Below the pieces are notes generated by a model that was given only the letters and a program-made list of their open reading frames with translations, was not told where the DNA came from and searched no databases. A stretch of 64,000 bases of DNA, taken from the NCBI RefSeq assembly GCF_002072105.2, contig NZ_MTBC01000006.1, positions 176,454 through 240,453 of the forward strand. Reading direction: 5' to 3'. The stretch comes from Croceivirga radicis (lineage in GTDB: Bacteria; Bacteroidota; Bacteroidia; Flavobacteriales; Flavobacteriaceae). Below are positions 18,205-28,599 of the stretch, one piece after another; positions within the stretch are counted from its first letter, which is position 1; every line of letters begins with the position of its first letter. The position numbers and the translations under genes were made by a program.

Positions 18205-21200
18205 ATGAGCAGACTCTTATTATTATCCTTTTTAATAGTCCTATTTACTTCTTGTAACAAAGAGGAAAACCAAAACCTTACTAAAAGAGATTCACTCTTC
18301 ATGTTAAAGGACAGTAATGTAACTGGTATTTACTTTAATAACGAGTTAACCTATACGGAAGATTTCAACCCTTATCTATATAGGAATTTCTATAATGGTG
18401 GAGGCGTTGCTATAGGCGATATAAATAATGATGGCTTAAATGATATTTATTTTACCGGCAATCAAGTAGGCAACAAACTCTATCTAAATAAAGGGAACTT
18501 TACTTTCCAAGATATCACTCTAAAAGCAGGTGTAGCATGTAATAATATTTGGTCTACAGGTGCAACCATTGTAGACGTTAATGGAGATGGGCTACAAGAT
18601 ATCTATGTTTGCAAAGCAGGACCGCCAGGAGGTACAAACCGCGCTAACGAGTTGTTTATTAACCAGGGAGACCTAACTTTTAAGGAGGAGGCTAAAAAAT
18701 ATGGTTTAGCAGTGAAAGGCCTTTCCGTGCAAGCTTCATTTTTTGATTATGACAAAGATGGGGACCTTGACTGCTACTTGCTTAATAATTCACTAAAAGC
18801 GGTGGGCGGTTTCGACCTTATAAAAGACCAAAGAACTATTCCGGATAAAAGCGGTAATGGAAACAAATTTTTTATTAATGATGGTGGCAAATTTATTGAA
18901 GCATCTGAAAAGGTTGGTATTTACACTAGTAATATAGGATTCGGATTAGGAATTACCCTTGGAGATTTTAATGATGACCATTGGACAGACATTTTCATAT
19001 CCAATGATTTTTTTGAAAGAGATTACTTATATATCAACAAACAAGATGGTACTTTTTCCGAACAATTAGAAATTTACTTTTCATCCATATCCATGGGTTC
19101 CATGGGTGCGGACCTAGCTGACTTGAATAACGACCTAAAACCAGAATTAGTGGTAACAGAAATGCTACCCTTAACCGAGGAGCGAAGAAAAACAAAGACC
19201 ATTTATGAAAACTGGGATAAACAGCAACTAGCTGTAAAAAAAGGATACTTCAACCAATTTTCCAGGAACACCTTACAAACCAATTTAGGCAACAAAAACT
19301 ACGTTGATATAAGTAGGGCTAGTGGGATAGCCGGAACAGAATGGAGTTGGAGCGCACTCTTTTTTGATGCCAATAACGATGGCCTAAAAGATGTATTTAT
19401 ATCAAATGGAATTTATAAAGACCTTTTAGATAGAGACTACCTTTCATTTGAAGCAAATGATCAAGTCATTTCAGAAAAAATAAGAAATAAGGAACCAGAT
19501 GTTATCAAAAAATTAATTGATGCCATGCCTAGCCAAGCCGTACCTAACCAAATGTTTCAAAATAACGGTGGATTGAATTTTACTTCTGTAAATACAAAGT
19601 GGGGATTAGACAAACCTAGTTTTAGCAATGGCAGTGTTTATTCTGATTTAGATAATGATGGAGACCTAGATTTGGTAGTTAATAACGTAAACATGCCTTC
19701 TTTTGTCTATGAAAACACCAGCAAAAATCATAACAATACGTTAAGGCTTTCGTTAAAGCAGAATGGCGACAACAATCAAGCTATAGGAGCTCAATTTTAT
19801 TTTCGAAAAAATGGCACTACTATTAAACTAGAAGACAATTATATTACGAAAGGTTTTCAAAGTAGTATTTCTAGTACCTTACTAGTTAGCATGAAAAAAG
19901 AAGAATTGGCAGATAGCCTTTATATTGTTTGGCCAAACAATGATTTAACGGCTCATGCTTTAAATTGGGACCTAAAACAACTCACAATACAAAAAGAGCA
20001 ACATACTATTCTAGATATTAACAAGTTACCACCAACCAACAAAGAACGCATTCTAATTCCCGCGGATTCTTTATTTGCGTTTGAGCACAAAGAAAATGTA
20101 TTTTCAGACTTTAATAAAGAAAGGTTATTACCCCAAATGTATAGCAATGAAGGTCCGGGTATAGCCACTGCAGATTTAAACCAAGATGGTATTACAGACG
20201 TATTCGTTGGAGGGGCAAAATTTCAATCATCCTCCCTATTTCTTTCCAATGGTGCAAAAGACTTTTTGGAAAATACCACTTTTTTTGAGCCGGACAATAG
20301 ATCAGAGGTAACTAAAGCCATTTTCATTGATGCAGATAATGATGGGGACCAAGATTTGTACGTGGGCCACGGTGGAAAAGCATTTGCTAACCAAGCAACT
20401 GAACTAGATGACGTATTATACCTAAACGACAGGAATAGTTTTACAAAAAGTAAGTTACAACCCAAGTTTCCAAAAAAAATAAATACAGGAGCTATTGCCA
20501 AAGGAGATATTGATAACGATGGTGATATAGACCTAGTGGTAGGTGAGCGTTTTATTACCGCCACCTATGGCTTACCAGGATCAATTTACATTCTAAGAAA
20601 CAATGGTAATGGCCAATTTACAGTAGAATCACCCAAAGAATTAAAAGACATTGGGATGATTACATCATTGCTTTTACAAGACATAAATGATGATCAAAAA
20701 TTAGATATTGTAGCCGCCGGTGAATGGATGTCTCCTAAAATATTCCTTTACGCCAATGAATCTTATAAGGACGCTACGAGTACTTATGGCCTAGCTAACC
20801 AGAATGGCCTTTGGACATCCTTATTCCTGCAAGATGTAGACAAAGACGGCGATTTAGATTTATTGGCCGGAAATATAGGCACCAACAACTTTTTTTCCAA
20901 CGATATGAAAATGTACGTTGGAGACTTTGACCATAATGGATTTGTAGAACAAATTATATGCAAAGAATTAAATGGCTTATACTTTCCCATTGTAGATAAA
21001 GATGAGCTTATAGCACAAATACCCTCATTAAAAAAGAAATTTGTATACTACAAGGACTACGCAAATACAGATATAAGTCAATTTTTTAGTCCAGAGGTAT
21101 TAAAGAATGCAAGAAATCTAAGCCTTACTACCTTAGAAAGCACTTTATTTATAAATGATGGAGATAAATTTACTGCCCAAACACTACCGCAACCCTTACA

Positions 21201-21477
21201 ATTAAGTCCTATATATACCATAAAGGCAATTGATATTGATGAAGATGGGGAAATGGACTTAATTTTTGGAGGTAATCAATTTTTAGTTAAACCTCAATTT
21301 GGTAGTTATGATGCTTCTAGAGGTTGGGTTATATTTGGCACTAAAAACGGTAATCTAGAAGGCAAACCTATATCTCTTCAAATTAAAGGGCAAATAAGAG
21401 ATTTTGCTTGGATTAAAAATCGCTTGACAGTTTTTTTAAATAATCAAAAAGTAATGTTTTATGATGTTAAGAAATAG
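18205..21477 (+). CDS. Giant FG-GAP/VCBS-repeat lipoprotein with ASPIC/UnbV domain (B1)
   Basis: A 1090-residue lipoprotein (lipobox LFTSC, Cys17). The residues after Cys, NKEE, fit the Bacteroidota surface-export pattern of a Lys followed by acidic residues. FG-GAP loops include GDINNDGLNDIYF, VDVNGDGLQDIYV, FDYDKDGDLDCYL, GDFNDDHWTDIFI, SDLDNDGDLDLVV, ADLNQDGITDVFV, GDIDNDGDIDLVV, QDVDKDGDLDLLA and IDIDEDGEMDLIF. The ASPIC/UnbV-like segment is near residues 520-590 (AIGAQFYFRKNG ... LYIVWPNNDLTAH). It is a paralogue of the 1122-residue protein at 8183 and of the two large proteins that follow. The probable role is surface recognition in the SusCD system; the ligand is unknown. The 3-prime end overlaps the next gene by 17 bp. 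Confidence 0.9.
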   Translation: MSRLLLLSFLIVLFTSCNKEENQNLTKRDSLFMLKDSNVTGIYFNNELTYTEDFNPYLYRNFYNGGGVAIGDINNDGLNDIYFTGNQVGNKLYLNKGNFTFQDITLKAGVACNNIWSTGATIVDVNGDGLQDIYVCKAGPPGGTNRANELFINQGDLTFKEEAKKYGLAVKGLSVQASFFDYDKDGDLDCYLLNNSLKAVGGFDLIKDQRTIPDKSGNGNKFFINDGGKFIEASEKVGIYTSNIGFGLGITLGDFNDDHWTDIFISNDFFERDYLYINKQDGTFSEQLEIYFSSISMGSMGADLADLNNDLKPELVVTEMLPLTEERRKTKTIYENWDKQQLAVKKGYFNQFSRNTLQTNLGNKNYVDISRASGIAGTEWSWSALFFDANNDGLKDVFISNGIYKDLLDRDYLSFEANDQVISEKIRNKEPDVIKKLIDAMPSQAVPNQMFQNNGGLNFTSVNTKWGLDKPSFSNGSVYSDLDNDGDLDLVVNNVNMPSFVYENTSKNHNNTLRLSLKQNGDNNQAIGAQFYFRKNGTTIKLEDNYITKGFQSSISSTLLVSMKKEELADSLYIVWPNNDLTAHALNWDLKQLTIQKEQHTILDINKLPPTNKERILIPADSLFAFEHKENVFSDFNKERLLPQMYSNEGPGIATADLNQDGITDVFVGGAKFQSSSLFLSNGAKDFLENTTFFEPDNRSEVTKAIFIDADNDGDQDLYVGHGGKAFANQATELDDVLYLNDRNSFTKSKLQPKFPKKINTGAIAKGDIDNDGDIDLVVGERFITATYGLPGSIYILRNNGNGQFTVESPKELKDIGMITSLLLQDINDDQKLDIVAAGEWMSPKIFLYANESYKDATSTYGLANQNGLWTSLFLQDVDKDGDLDLLAGNIGTNNFFSNDMKMYVGDFDHNGFVEQIICKELNGLYFPIVDKDELIAQIPSLKKKFVYYKDYANTDISQFFSPEVLKNARNLSLTTLESTLFINDGDKFTAQTLPQPLQLSPIYTIKAIDIDEDGEMDLIFGGNQFLVKPQFGSYDASRGWVIFGTKNGNLEGKPISLQIKGQIRDFAWIKNRLTVFLNNQKVMFYDVKK

Positions 21478-22051
21478 CTTGTTGATGTTTACATTATCTG
21501 TTGTAATTCTGGTTAGTTGCGATAAGAAATCCAAATACGAACAAGTAGTGTTGGAGGAAAAAGCAACTGGTAAAATCTATGACAGTCTTTTTTTTGACTT
21601 TACTTTTGGACAAACAAAACAACAGTTCTTTAATCAGTGCTGGCAATTAAACAACCAGCAAAAAGTTTCACAGGGACCACAAAACAGTTTTGTACAATAT
21701 ATACTGCCCAAATCTCCAAAAGACAGCGCAACATCTAGTATTGTAATGCTCTTCTACGGTATTTTTGATAAAGACCAAATTATGACAGGGATGGATTTTA
21801 AATTTTACCATAGTGGTTGGTCTATGTGGAATAAGGATTTGCAGGCAGAAAAGCTCTTGCCTCAAGTTAGAGATTCTCTTTTAAAATGGTATCCAGGGAA
21901 CGATTTTTTCGAAGTTAAGGGCAAAAACAGTTCCGAAACATTTTTAACTAAAGTAGATGGTAATCGTAGAATCGTAATTGAACCGCTAAAAGACACCAAA
22001 GATATTGATGTTAGAATAGACGATTTAAGATATGAACAAAAGACAAAATAA
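21461..22051 (+). CDS. Small lipoprotein of unknown function between FG-GAP genes
   Basis: A 196-residue protein that I do not recognise. A lipobox is clear (VVILVSC, Cys20), so it is an envelope lipoprotein. Two start codons are adjacent (ATG at 21461 and 21464); either leaves a good signal peptide. The mature part has no FG-GAP loop and is rich in aromatic residues (YDSLFFDFTFGQTKQQFFNQCW, GMDFKFYHSGWSMWNKDL) with beta-strand-like spacing, suggesting a small globular domain. It overlaps the upstream giant lipoprotein gene by 17 bp and the downstream one by up to 20 bp. It is therefore translated from the same mRNA and probably works with them. Confidence 0.82.
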   Translation: MMLRNSLLMFTLSVVILVSCDKKSKYEQVVLEEKATGKIYDSLFFDFTFGQTKQQFFNQCWQLNNQQKVSQGPQNSFVQYILPKSPKDSATSSIVMLFYGIFDKDQIMTGMDFKFYHSGWSMWNKDLQAEKLLPQVRDSLLKWYPGNDFFEVKGKNSSETFLTKVDGNRRIVIEPLKDTKDIDVRIDDLRYEQKTK

Positions 22052-25000
22052 TAAATTGATGAAGTATACAGGATATTTAAGTTTATTGATTCTCATCATT
22101 TCATGTTCTAAATCTGACAAAAAACCAGATACACTTTTTGTATTAACAGACAGTACAGCAACCGGTATTTCATTTAGTAATGAGTTAACCTATACCAATG
22201 ATTTTAATGTATACAAATACAGAAACTTCTATAACGGTGGTGGCGTGGCTTTAGGGGATATTAACAATGATGGTCTTTTAGACATTTACATGACAGCCAA
22301 TCAAAAGGAAAACAAATTATTTTTGAATAAAGGTAATTTTACTTTTGAAGATATTACCAAAACTGCCAAAGTTGCTGGCAACAAACCCTGGTCTACTGGT
22401 GTAACCATGGTAGATATAAATGCCGATGGAAACTTAGATATATACGTATGTAATTCCGGTAATTTAGATGGTACAAACAAACAAAACGAGCTTTTTATTA
22501 ATAATGGCGATGGTACGTTTATAGAACAAGCTGCAGCCTACGGTCTGGACGATAAAGGTTTTTCTACACATGCTTCTTTCTTTGACTATGATAAAGACGG
22601 GGATTTAGATGCCTATATTTTGAACAATTCTTATCAAGCCATTGGCAGCTTTGACCTTAGAAGAGTAGAAAGACCCAAAAAAGACCTTTTGGGAGGCGAT
22701 AAGTTACTTAGAAACGACAATGGGAAATTTGTTGATGTTAGCCAAGAAGCAGGTATTTATGGTAGTGTCATTGGCTTTGGACTGGGTGTTACTGTAGGTG
22801 ACGTAAATAATGATGGCTGGGAAGATATTTATATTTCAAATGATTTTTTTGAGCGAGACTATCTATACATAAACCAGCAAAATGGAAGCTTTAAAGAAGA
22901 CCTAGAAAATCAAATTTCTAGTACAAGTGCAGCCTCAATGGGAGCAGATATGGCAGACATCAACAATGATGGATATAACGATATTTTTGTAACAGATATG
23001 CTTCCATCAAAATATGAAAGACTAAAAACAGTCACAACATTTGAAGATTGGAATAGATATCGTTTAAAAGTTAATAATGATTATCACCATCAGTTTACAC
23101 GCAATACTTTTCAATTAAATAATGCCAATGGGTCTTTTAGTGAAATAAGTAGGTTAAGTGGTGTTAATGCGTCTGATTGGAGTTGGGGTGCTTTGCTGTT
23201 CGACATGGACAATGACGGGTATAAAGATTTGTTTATCGCCAACGGTATTTACAGAGATATAACTAACCAAGATTACCTACAGTATATTTCCAATGAAGAA
23301 ATAATGAAATCCATTGTAAACAACAATACCGTGGATTATAAAAAGCTCATAGAAATTATCCCATCTAATAAAGTGGCAAATCATGCCTATAAAAATTCTG
23401 GTGGTCTGCTTTTTGAAAATTTTGAAAATAGTGGCCTATGGACCCCTAGCTTTTCAAATGGATCCGCTTATGGAGATTTAGATAATGATGGCGATTTAGA
23501 TTTAATCGTGAACAACGTTAATATGCAAGCGTTTGTCTATAAGAATACAGCAGTAGAAAAGACAAATGGCCATTACATTAAATTCGATTTAAAAGGCGAA
23601 AAGAACAACCTCTTTGCAATAGGAGCCAAGATAGTTTTAGAAGATAACCAAGCTATAGAAAACCAACCAGCAAGGGGGTTTCAATCAAGTATAGATATAA
23701 GACCTAATTTTGGATTAAAAAACAATGATCCAGTATCTGGCATCATTATTTGGCCATCTGGCAAGGAGACCAAATTCAGCAATCTTGCACCAAATAAAAC
23801 GTATGAGTTCTCAGAAAAAGATGCTGACATTAAAACACAACATGACCAGTTAAATACATCTGATTCTTATTTTTTTGAGCGTACTAATATTACTGACTTT
23901 AAGCATAAAGAAAATAAGTTTGTAGATTTTTACAAAGACAGGTTACTATATCATTTTTATAGTACCCAAGGACCAAAAATGGATAGTGGCGACATCAATG
24001 GTGATGGCATAGAAGATTTAATAATTGGTGGTTCTAAAGGGAATACTACGACCATACTTTTGGGTAACCCTTCAAATTACAAAGCTTTAGAGAATAATTT
24101 TTTTGATGCTAGCCTTAGACAAGAAGATACAGACGTTCTCCTATTTGATGCAGATAATGATGGAGACCTAGACCTCTATGTCTGTAGTGGAGGAATAGAA
24201 TATGGAAGAAATTCCCAAGATTTTAAAGATCGGCTCTATTTTAATGACGGTAAAGGAAACTTTAACTTAAGTAGACAAATTTTACCAAACAATAAGGGTT
24301 TTTATAGCACGTCAACTGTAAAAAACACGGATATTGATGGAGATGGAGATCAGGATTTATTTGTTGGAGAGCGCTTAGTTCCTCTACAGTTTGGCCAAGC
24401 GTGTTCTGGATTTATCTTGTCCAATGACGGTAAAGGTAATTTTACGGACGTAACCACATCTGTTGCTCCCCAGTTAAAAAACTTGGGAATGATTACTGAC
24501 GCCGAGTTTTCTGATATTGATAATGATGGAGATCAAGACTTAATTGTTATTGGAGAGTTTATGGGTATTAGCTTATTCGTAAATCAAGATGGAAAATTTA
24601 ATTTAGATAATTCTAGTACTCTAAATCAGTACAAAGGTTGGTGGAATACCATAAAGAAAGTAGATTTAGATAATGATAACCTTCCTGATTTTGTTCTTGG
24701 TAATCAGGGTTTAAATAGTAGTTTTAAAGCAAGTAAGGATCTACCTATTACGCTATACACCAATGATTATGATGCAAATGGGTTCATAGATCCAATCCTT
24801 GCCTTTAGAAGCAAAGATGGAAAAGACTATCCGTATGCACTTCGGCACGATTTAATAGACCAAATAAAACCTTTAAAGAAGACATTCCCAGATTACAATA
24901 GTTTTAAGGACAAAAGCATGGATCAAATGTTTACTCCTGATCTGGTTAATTCTTCCAAGAAAATAGAAACCAATATTTTGGAGTCGGTTATCTTAAAAAA

Positions 25001-25337
25001 CAAAGGTAATGGCGAATTTGAAGTAATTGTTTTACCCATAGAAGCTCAATTCACCTCTATTTTTTCAATTCAAAATTTGGATTATGATCATGACGGAGAT
25101 CAAGATTTAATAGTTGCAGGTAATTTATTTGGGGTAAAACCAGAGGTTGGCAAATATGACGGTCTAAAGGGTCTAGTGTTGGAAAACAAAGGAGATTTTA
25201 AATTTGTTCCGCATAAAGACGGCCTTGGATTAAAAATAGAAGGTGAAGTTAGAGATATGCACATTATCAATAATATTTTGGTGGTCTCCAGAAACAATGA
25301 TACTATTTTAACATTTGAATTAAAAGCGAATGATTAG
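22032..25337 (+). CDS. Giant FG-GAP/VCBS-repeat lipoprotein with ASPIC/UnbV domain (B2)
   Basis: An 1101-residue paralogue of the other giant lipoproteins. The lipobox is LIISC (Cys25 from the ATG at 22032). An alternative ATG at 22059 would shorten it by nine residues, start 7 bp after the previous stop and keep the signal peptide. Repeats include GDINNDGLLDIYM, VDINADGNLDIYV, FDYDKDGDLDAYI, GDVNNDGWEDIYI, FDMDNDGYKDLFI, GDLDNDGDLDLIV, GDINGDGIEDLII, TDIDGDGDQDLFV and LDYDHDGDQDLIV. The ASPIC/UnbV-like segment is near residues 525-580 (AIGAKIVLEDNQ ... GIIIWPSGKETKF). It overlaps the next gene by 8 bp. The role is inferred only: a large calcium-stabilised extracellular propeller serving the neighbouring SusCD pair. 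Confidence 0.9.
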   Translation: MNKRQNNKLMKYTGYLSLLILIISCSKSDKKPDTLFVLTDSTATGISFSNELTYTNDFNVYKYRNFYNGGGVALGDINNDGLLDIYMTANQKENKLFLNKGNFTFEDITKTAKVAGNKPWSTGVTMVDINADGNLDIYVCNSGNLDGTNKQNELFINNGDGTFIEQAAAYGLDDKGFSTHASFFDYDKDGDLDAYILNNSYQAIGSFDLRRVERPKKDLLGGDKLLRNDNGKFVDVSQEAGIYGSVIGFGLGVTVGDVNNDGWEDIYISNDFFERDYLYINQQNGSFKEDLENQISSTSAASMGADMADINNDGYNDIFVTDMLPSKYERLKTVTTFEDWNRYRLKVNNDYHHQFTRNTFQLNNANGSFSEISRLSGVNASDWSWGALLFDMDNDGYKDLFIANGIYRDITNQDYLQYISNEEIMKSIVNNNTVDYKKLIEIIPSNKVANHAYKNSGGLLFENFENSGLWTPSFSNGSAYGDLDNDGDLDLIVNNVNMQAFVYKNTAVEKTNGHYIKFDLKGEKNNLFAIGAKIVLEDNQAIENQPARGFQSSIDIRPNFGLKNNDPVSGIIIWPSGKETKFSNLAPNKTYEFSEKDADIKTQHDQLNTSDSYFFERTNITDFKHKENKFVDFYKDRLLYHFYSTQGPKMDSGDINGDGIEDLIIGGSKGNTTTILLGNPSNYKALENNFFDASLRQEDTDVLLFDADNDGDLDLYVCSGGIEYGRNSQDFKDRLYFNDGKGNFNLSRQILPNNKGFYSTSTVKNTDIDGDGDQDLFVGERLVPLQFGQACSGFILSNDGKGNFTDVTTSVAPQLKNLGMITDAEFSDIDNDGDQDLIVIGEFMGISLFVNQDGKFNLDNSSTLNQYKGWWNTIKKVDLDNDNLPDFVLGNQGLNSSFKASKDLPITLYTNDYDANGFIDPILAFRSKDGKDYPYALRHDLIDQIKPLKKTFPDYNSFKDKSMDQMFTPDLVNSSKKIETNILESVILKNKGNGEFEVIVLPIEAQFTSIFSIQNLDYDHDGDQDLIVAGNLFGVKPEVGKYDGLKGLVLENKGDFKFVPHKDGLGLKIEGEVRDMHIINNILVVSRNNDTILTFELKAND

Positions 25338-28300
25338 AGTTAAGAAATCTGCCCTGTTTGTTTTAGTAATCCTCGTTTTTTTTTCGTGTACAGATAAAAA
25401 AGACATGTCTAAAGAAGTACAAATACAACCCGCCCATATTTATTTTAATTCATTGGACGCCTCTAAAACTGGAATAGAATTTATTAATAACCTAACTTTT
25501 AGAGATAGTTTAAACATTATAGATTACCTCTACTATTACAACGGTGGCGGGGTTGCGTTAGGCGATATAAATAATGATGGTTTGGATGACATTTACCTAA
25601 GTGCCAACCAATCTACGGACAAACTATATTTAAATCTTGGTGGTTTTAAATTTAAAGAAATTACCAAAGAAGCCGGTCTTAAAATAGACAGTACTTGGTC
25701 TAGCGGTGTTACTATGGAAGATATAAACAATGACGGCTTTTTAGACATCTATGTATGTAAGGTAGGCAAATATAAAGACCTTGACGCCAAAAACTTACTG
25801 TACATAAATAATGGAAACAACACCTTTACGGAAAAAGCTGAAACCTACGGTTTAGCGTTTAGTGGATTATCTACACAAGCTTCTTTTTTTGATATGGATA
25901 ATGATGGTGATATGGACATGTATTTAATGAACCATTCTACCCACACAACACGTAGTTACAACAATATTAGCGCTAGAGATACCAACGATCCTATTTCAGG
26001 TGATCGTTTGTATGAAAATCTTCTTAGTGATGGCCAGCAAATTTTTAAGGATGTTACAGATAAATCTGGGATATATTCAAGTCCTCTTGGATATGGATTA
26101 GCCTTGAATACTTCGGATGTAAATGACGACGGCTATATTGATATATATGTAGGGAATGATTTTCATGAGAACGACTATTTGTATCTCAATCAAGGTGATA
26201 AAACGTTTAAAGAGGTAGGTCAGGACTATTTAGGGCATACTACACGCTTTACCATGGGTGTAGATGTAATGGATATGAATATGGACAACAAGCTAGATAT
26301 ATTTACGCTAGATATGATGCCCAACAATAACGAAATCTTCTTGAAATCAGGCGGTGAAGACTCGGATAAAGTTGCAAAAATAAAAGAGAATTATGGGTTT
26401 GGAGATCAGTATGCACGTAATACCTTTCAACTAAACCAAGGAGGCCACTTCACAGATGTTGCATTGCTTACCAATACTTTTGCCACGGATTGGAGCTGGA
26501 GTGTTTTGCTACAAGATTTTGACCTAGATGGCCTAAATGATATATACATTACCAATGGAATATATAAGCGCCCTAACGATTTAGACTATATTAAATACTT
26601 AAGTAATGTAGATTTTTCTTCATTTACCAAGGAGGAAACCACCAATATAAAGAAAGAGCTAATAGAAAAAATGCCTACGATTAAACTACCCAATACGGTG
26701 TTTAAAAATAATGGCAATTTAAATTTTGAACCCTTTACGCTAGAAGCGGGGCAAGAACCCTCCTATTCTAATGGAGCAGCATATTCTGACTTGGATAATG
26801 ACGGCGACTTAGATCTTGTGGTAAATAACATAAACCAACCAGTTAGTATTCTAGAAAATACCAGTGAACGAGATAATAATAATTACTCCAGTTTAAAATT
26901 AGATGGCAATGAATTATTGCATAATACTAATGGCGCTAAAGTATATTTATATTCCAATAATAAAGTACAACGAAAAGATTTATCTACCGTAAAAGGTTTT
27001 CAGAGCACCTCAACTAGAATTTTAAGCTTTGGTCTAGGTAACAGCAATAAGATAGATTCTGTAAAGGTTAAATGGCTAGATGGTACGGAAGATGTATTTC
27101 TAAACGTTCCTTTAAACCAAACAACCGTACTTAATAAGACAGTAAAAGCCAAGAAACAAAGTACGCCACAATCCCTTAGCCATACTTTTACTACTTTCCC
27201 TTATGTTCATTTAGAAAACAACTATTTAGATTATGAAAGGGAGAGTTTAATTCCAGAAAAATTATCTACAGAAGGCCCCTGTGTCGTTTATGCGGATTTT
27301 AATAATGATAGTCTTCCAGATTTATATCTTGGAGGTGCTAAATATCAATCTCCCTCCTTATTTATAAACGCTGGCAATGGTGATTTTGAGCTTAAAAAAG
27401 TAGAAAGCCTATTAAAAGATGGGGTTTATGAAGACACGGATGCTGTTGCTTTGGATATTGACAATGATGGAGATTTAGACCTTTATGTTATGAGCGGAGG
27501 CAATGATAATGCAGAAGGAAGCGATTATCTTGAAGACAGAATATACATCAATGATGGTGCAGCCAATTTTAGACGCTTACCGTTAGATATGCTTAAGAAC
27601 AATGGAGGAAGTGTTTCTACTATAGACTTTAATAAAGATGGTCATTTAGACCTCTTTATAGGCAATAGGTCTATACCAGGCGGTTACGGCCTATCACCAT
27701 CTAGTTACATTCTAGCAAGTAACGGTAAAGGACAATTCAACGTTGCAGCAAAACTAAGAATGGGAATGGTAACTGACAGTCAATGGGCAGATATTAACCA
27801 AGATGGACTTCCAGACCTAGTTGTAGTGGGCGATTGGATGCCAGTTTCTATTTATCTGAATAAAGGGGAAAACAAGTTTGAAAATGCCACCCAAGATTTT
27901 GGATTGGAGAACACCAACGGAATGTGGAACACAGTAAAGGTAATCGATTTAAATAAAGATGGAAATTTAGAAATATTAGCAGGAAACACCGGCCTTAACC
28001 ATAAATGGAAAGCATCCAAAGAAAAACCTATAAAACTTTATTTAGATGATTTTGATAAGAATACGCAATTAGACCCAATTATTTTTTATGACTTCTTTGG
28101 GTCGTACGTTCCATTCGCGAACAAAGACAACCTTTCTGGCCAAATACCGAGTCTTAAAAAAAGATTTCCAGATTATAGTTCTTTCGCGTCCGTAAATAGT
28201 CTAAATGATTTATTTCCTAATAAAGAAGAAACGGTTTTGGAGATAAAGGAAATTAAAGAATTAAGGTCTATGTTATTCAACTTGAAGAATGGCAAATATA

Positions 28301-28599
28301 CCGGCACCGTTTTACCTGTACAGGCGCAATTTAGTACCATTGAAGATTTTGCTATTGACTTGGAAAAAAAGCAGATTCTTTACGTTGGCAATTACACTGG
28401 TTTTGTTAACGAACTCGGCAATACTGAGGCCAATGCTGGCGGTATTATCAAATATACCAATACATTGGATTTAAAACATAAAGAAAACTTAGAACTACCT
28501 CCATTTATAAATGCGAGAAAGATTATCCCTCTAAATAAAACAGATTATCTGGTATTAGTAAACAACGGCAGTAGTTATAAATTAAAACAAAGAAATTAA
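25330..28599 (+). CDS. Giant FG-GAP/VCBS-repeat lipoprotein with ASPIC/UnbV domain (B3)
   Basis: A 1089-residue lipoprotein (lipobox VFFSC, Cys20, followed by TDKKD), the last gene of module B. FG-GAP loops include GDINNDGLDDIYL, EDINNDGFLDIYV, FDMDNDGDMDMYL, SDVNDDGYIDIYV, QDFDLDGLNDIYI, SDLDNDGDLDLVV, ADFNNDSLPDLYL and LDIDNDGDLDLYV. The ASPIC/UnbV-like segment is near residues 530-590 (NGAKVYLYSNN ... VKVKWLDGTEDVF). It is less like B1 and B2 after the first halves, for example the extra SGLSTQASFFDMDN and HSTHTTRSYNN region. A strong bidirectional hairpin follows the stop codon directly. Function as for the paralogues; no catalytic motif is visible. Confidence 0.9.
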   Translation: MIRVKKSALFVLVILVFFSCTDKKDMSKEVQIQPAHIYFNSLDASKTGIEFINNLTFRDSLNIIDYLYYYNGGGVALGDINNDGLDDIYLSANQSTDKLYLNLGGFKFKEITKEAGLKIDSTWSSGVTMEDINNDGFLDIYVCKVGKYKDLDAKNLLYINNGNNTFTEKAETYGLAFSGLSTQASFFDMDNDGDMDMYLMNHSTHTTRSYNNISARDTNDPISGDRLYENLLSDGQQIFKDVTDKSGIYSSPLGYGLALNTSDVNDDGYIDIYVGNDFHENDYLYLNQGDKTFKEVGQDYLGHTTRFTMGVDVMDMNMDNKLDIFTLDMMPNNNEIFLKSGGEDSDKVAKIKENYGFGDQYARNTFQLNQGGHFTDVALLTNTFATDWSWSVLLQDFDLDGLNDIYITNGIYKRPNDLDYIKYLSNVDFSSFTKEETTNIKKELIEKMPTIKLPNTVFKNNGNLNFEPFTLEAGQEPSYSNGAAYSDLDNDGDLDLVVNNINQPVSILENTSERDNNNYSSLKLDGNELLHNTNGAKVYLYSNNKVQRKDLSTVKGFQSTSTRILSFGLGNSNKIDSVKVKWLDGTEDVFLNVPLNQTTVLNKTVKAKKQSTPQSLSHTFTTFPYVHLENNYLDYERESLIPEKLSTEGPCVVYADFNNDSLPDLYLGGAKYQSPSLFINAGNGDFELKKVESLLKDGVYEDTDAVALDIDNDGDLDLYVMSGGNDNAEGSDYLEDRIYINDGAANFRRLPLDMLKNNGGSVSTIDFNKDGHLDLFIGNRSIPGGYGLSPSSYILASNGKGQFNVAAKLRMGMVTDSQWADINQDGLPDLVVVGDWMPVSIYLNKGENKFENATQDFGLENTNGMWNTVKVIDLNKDGNLEILAGNTGLNHKWKASKEKPIKLYLDDFDKNTQLDPIIFYDFFGSYVPFANKDNLSGQIPSLKKRFPDYSSFASVNSLNDLFPNKEETVLEIKEIKELRSMLFNLKNGKYTGTVLPVQAQFSTIEDFAIDLEKKQILYVGNYTGFVNELGNTEANAGGIIKYTNTLDLKHKENLELPPFINARKIIPLNKTDYLVLVNNGSSYKLKQRN

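Noticed and set aside
8183..28599. DNA-level tandem repeats or a CRISPR-like array caused by recurrent GATxxxGATGG patterns.
   Set aside because: The recurrence follows the DxDxDG codons of FG-GAP repeats, is irregularly spaced and in frame with the large proteins; there are no constant repeats with unique spacers.
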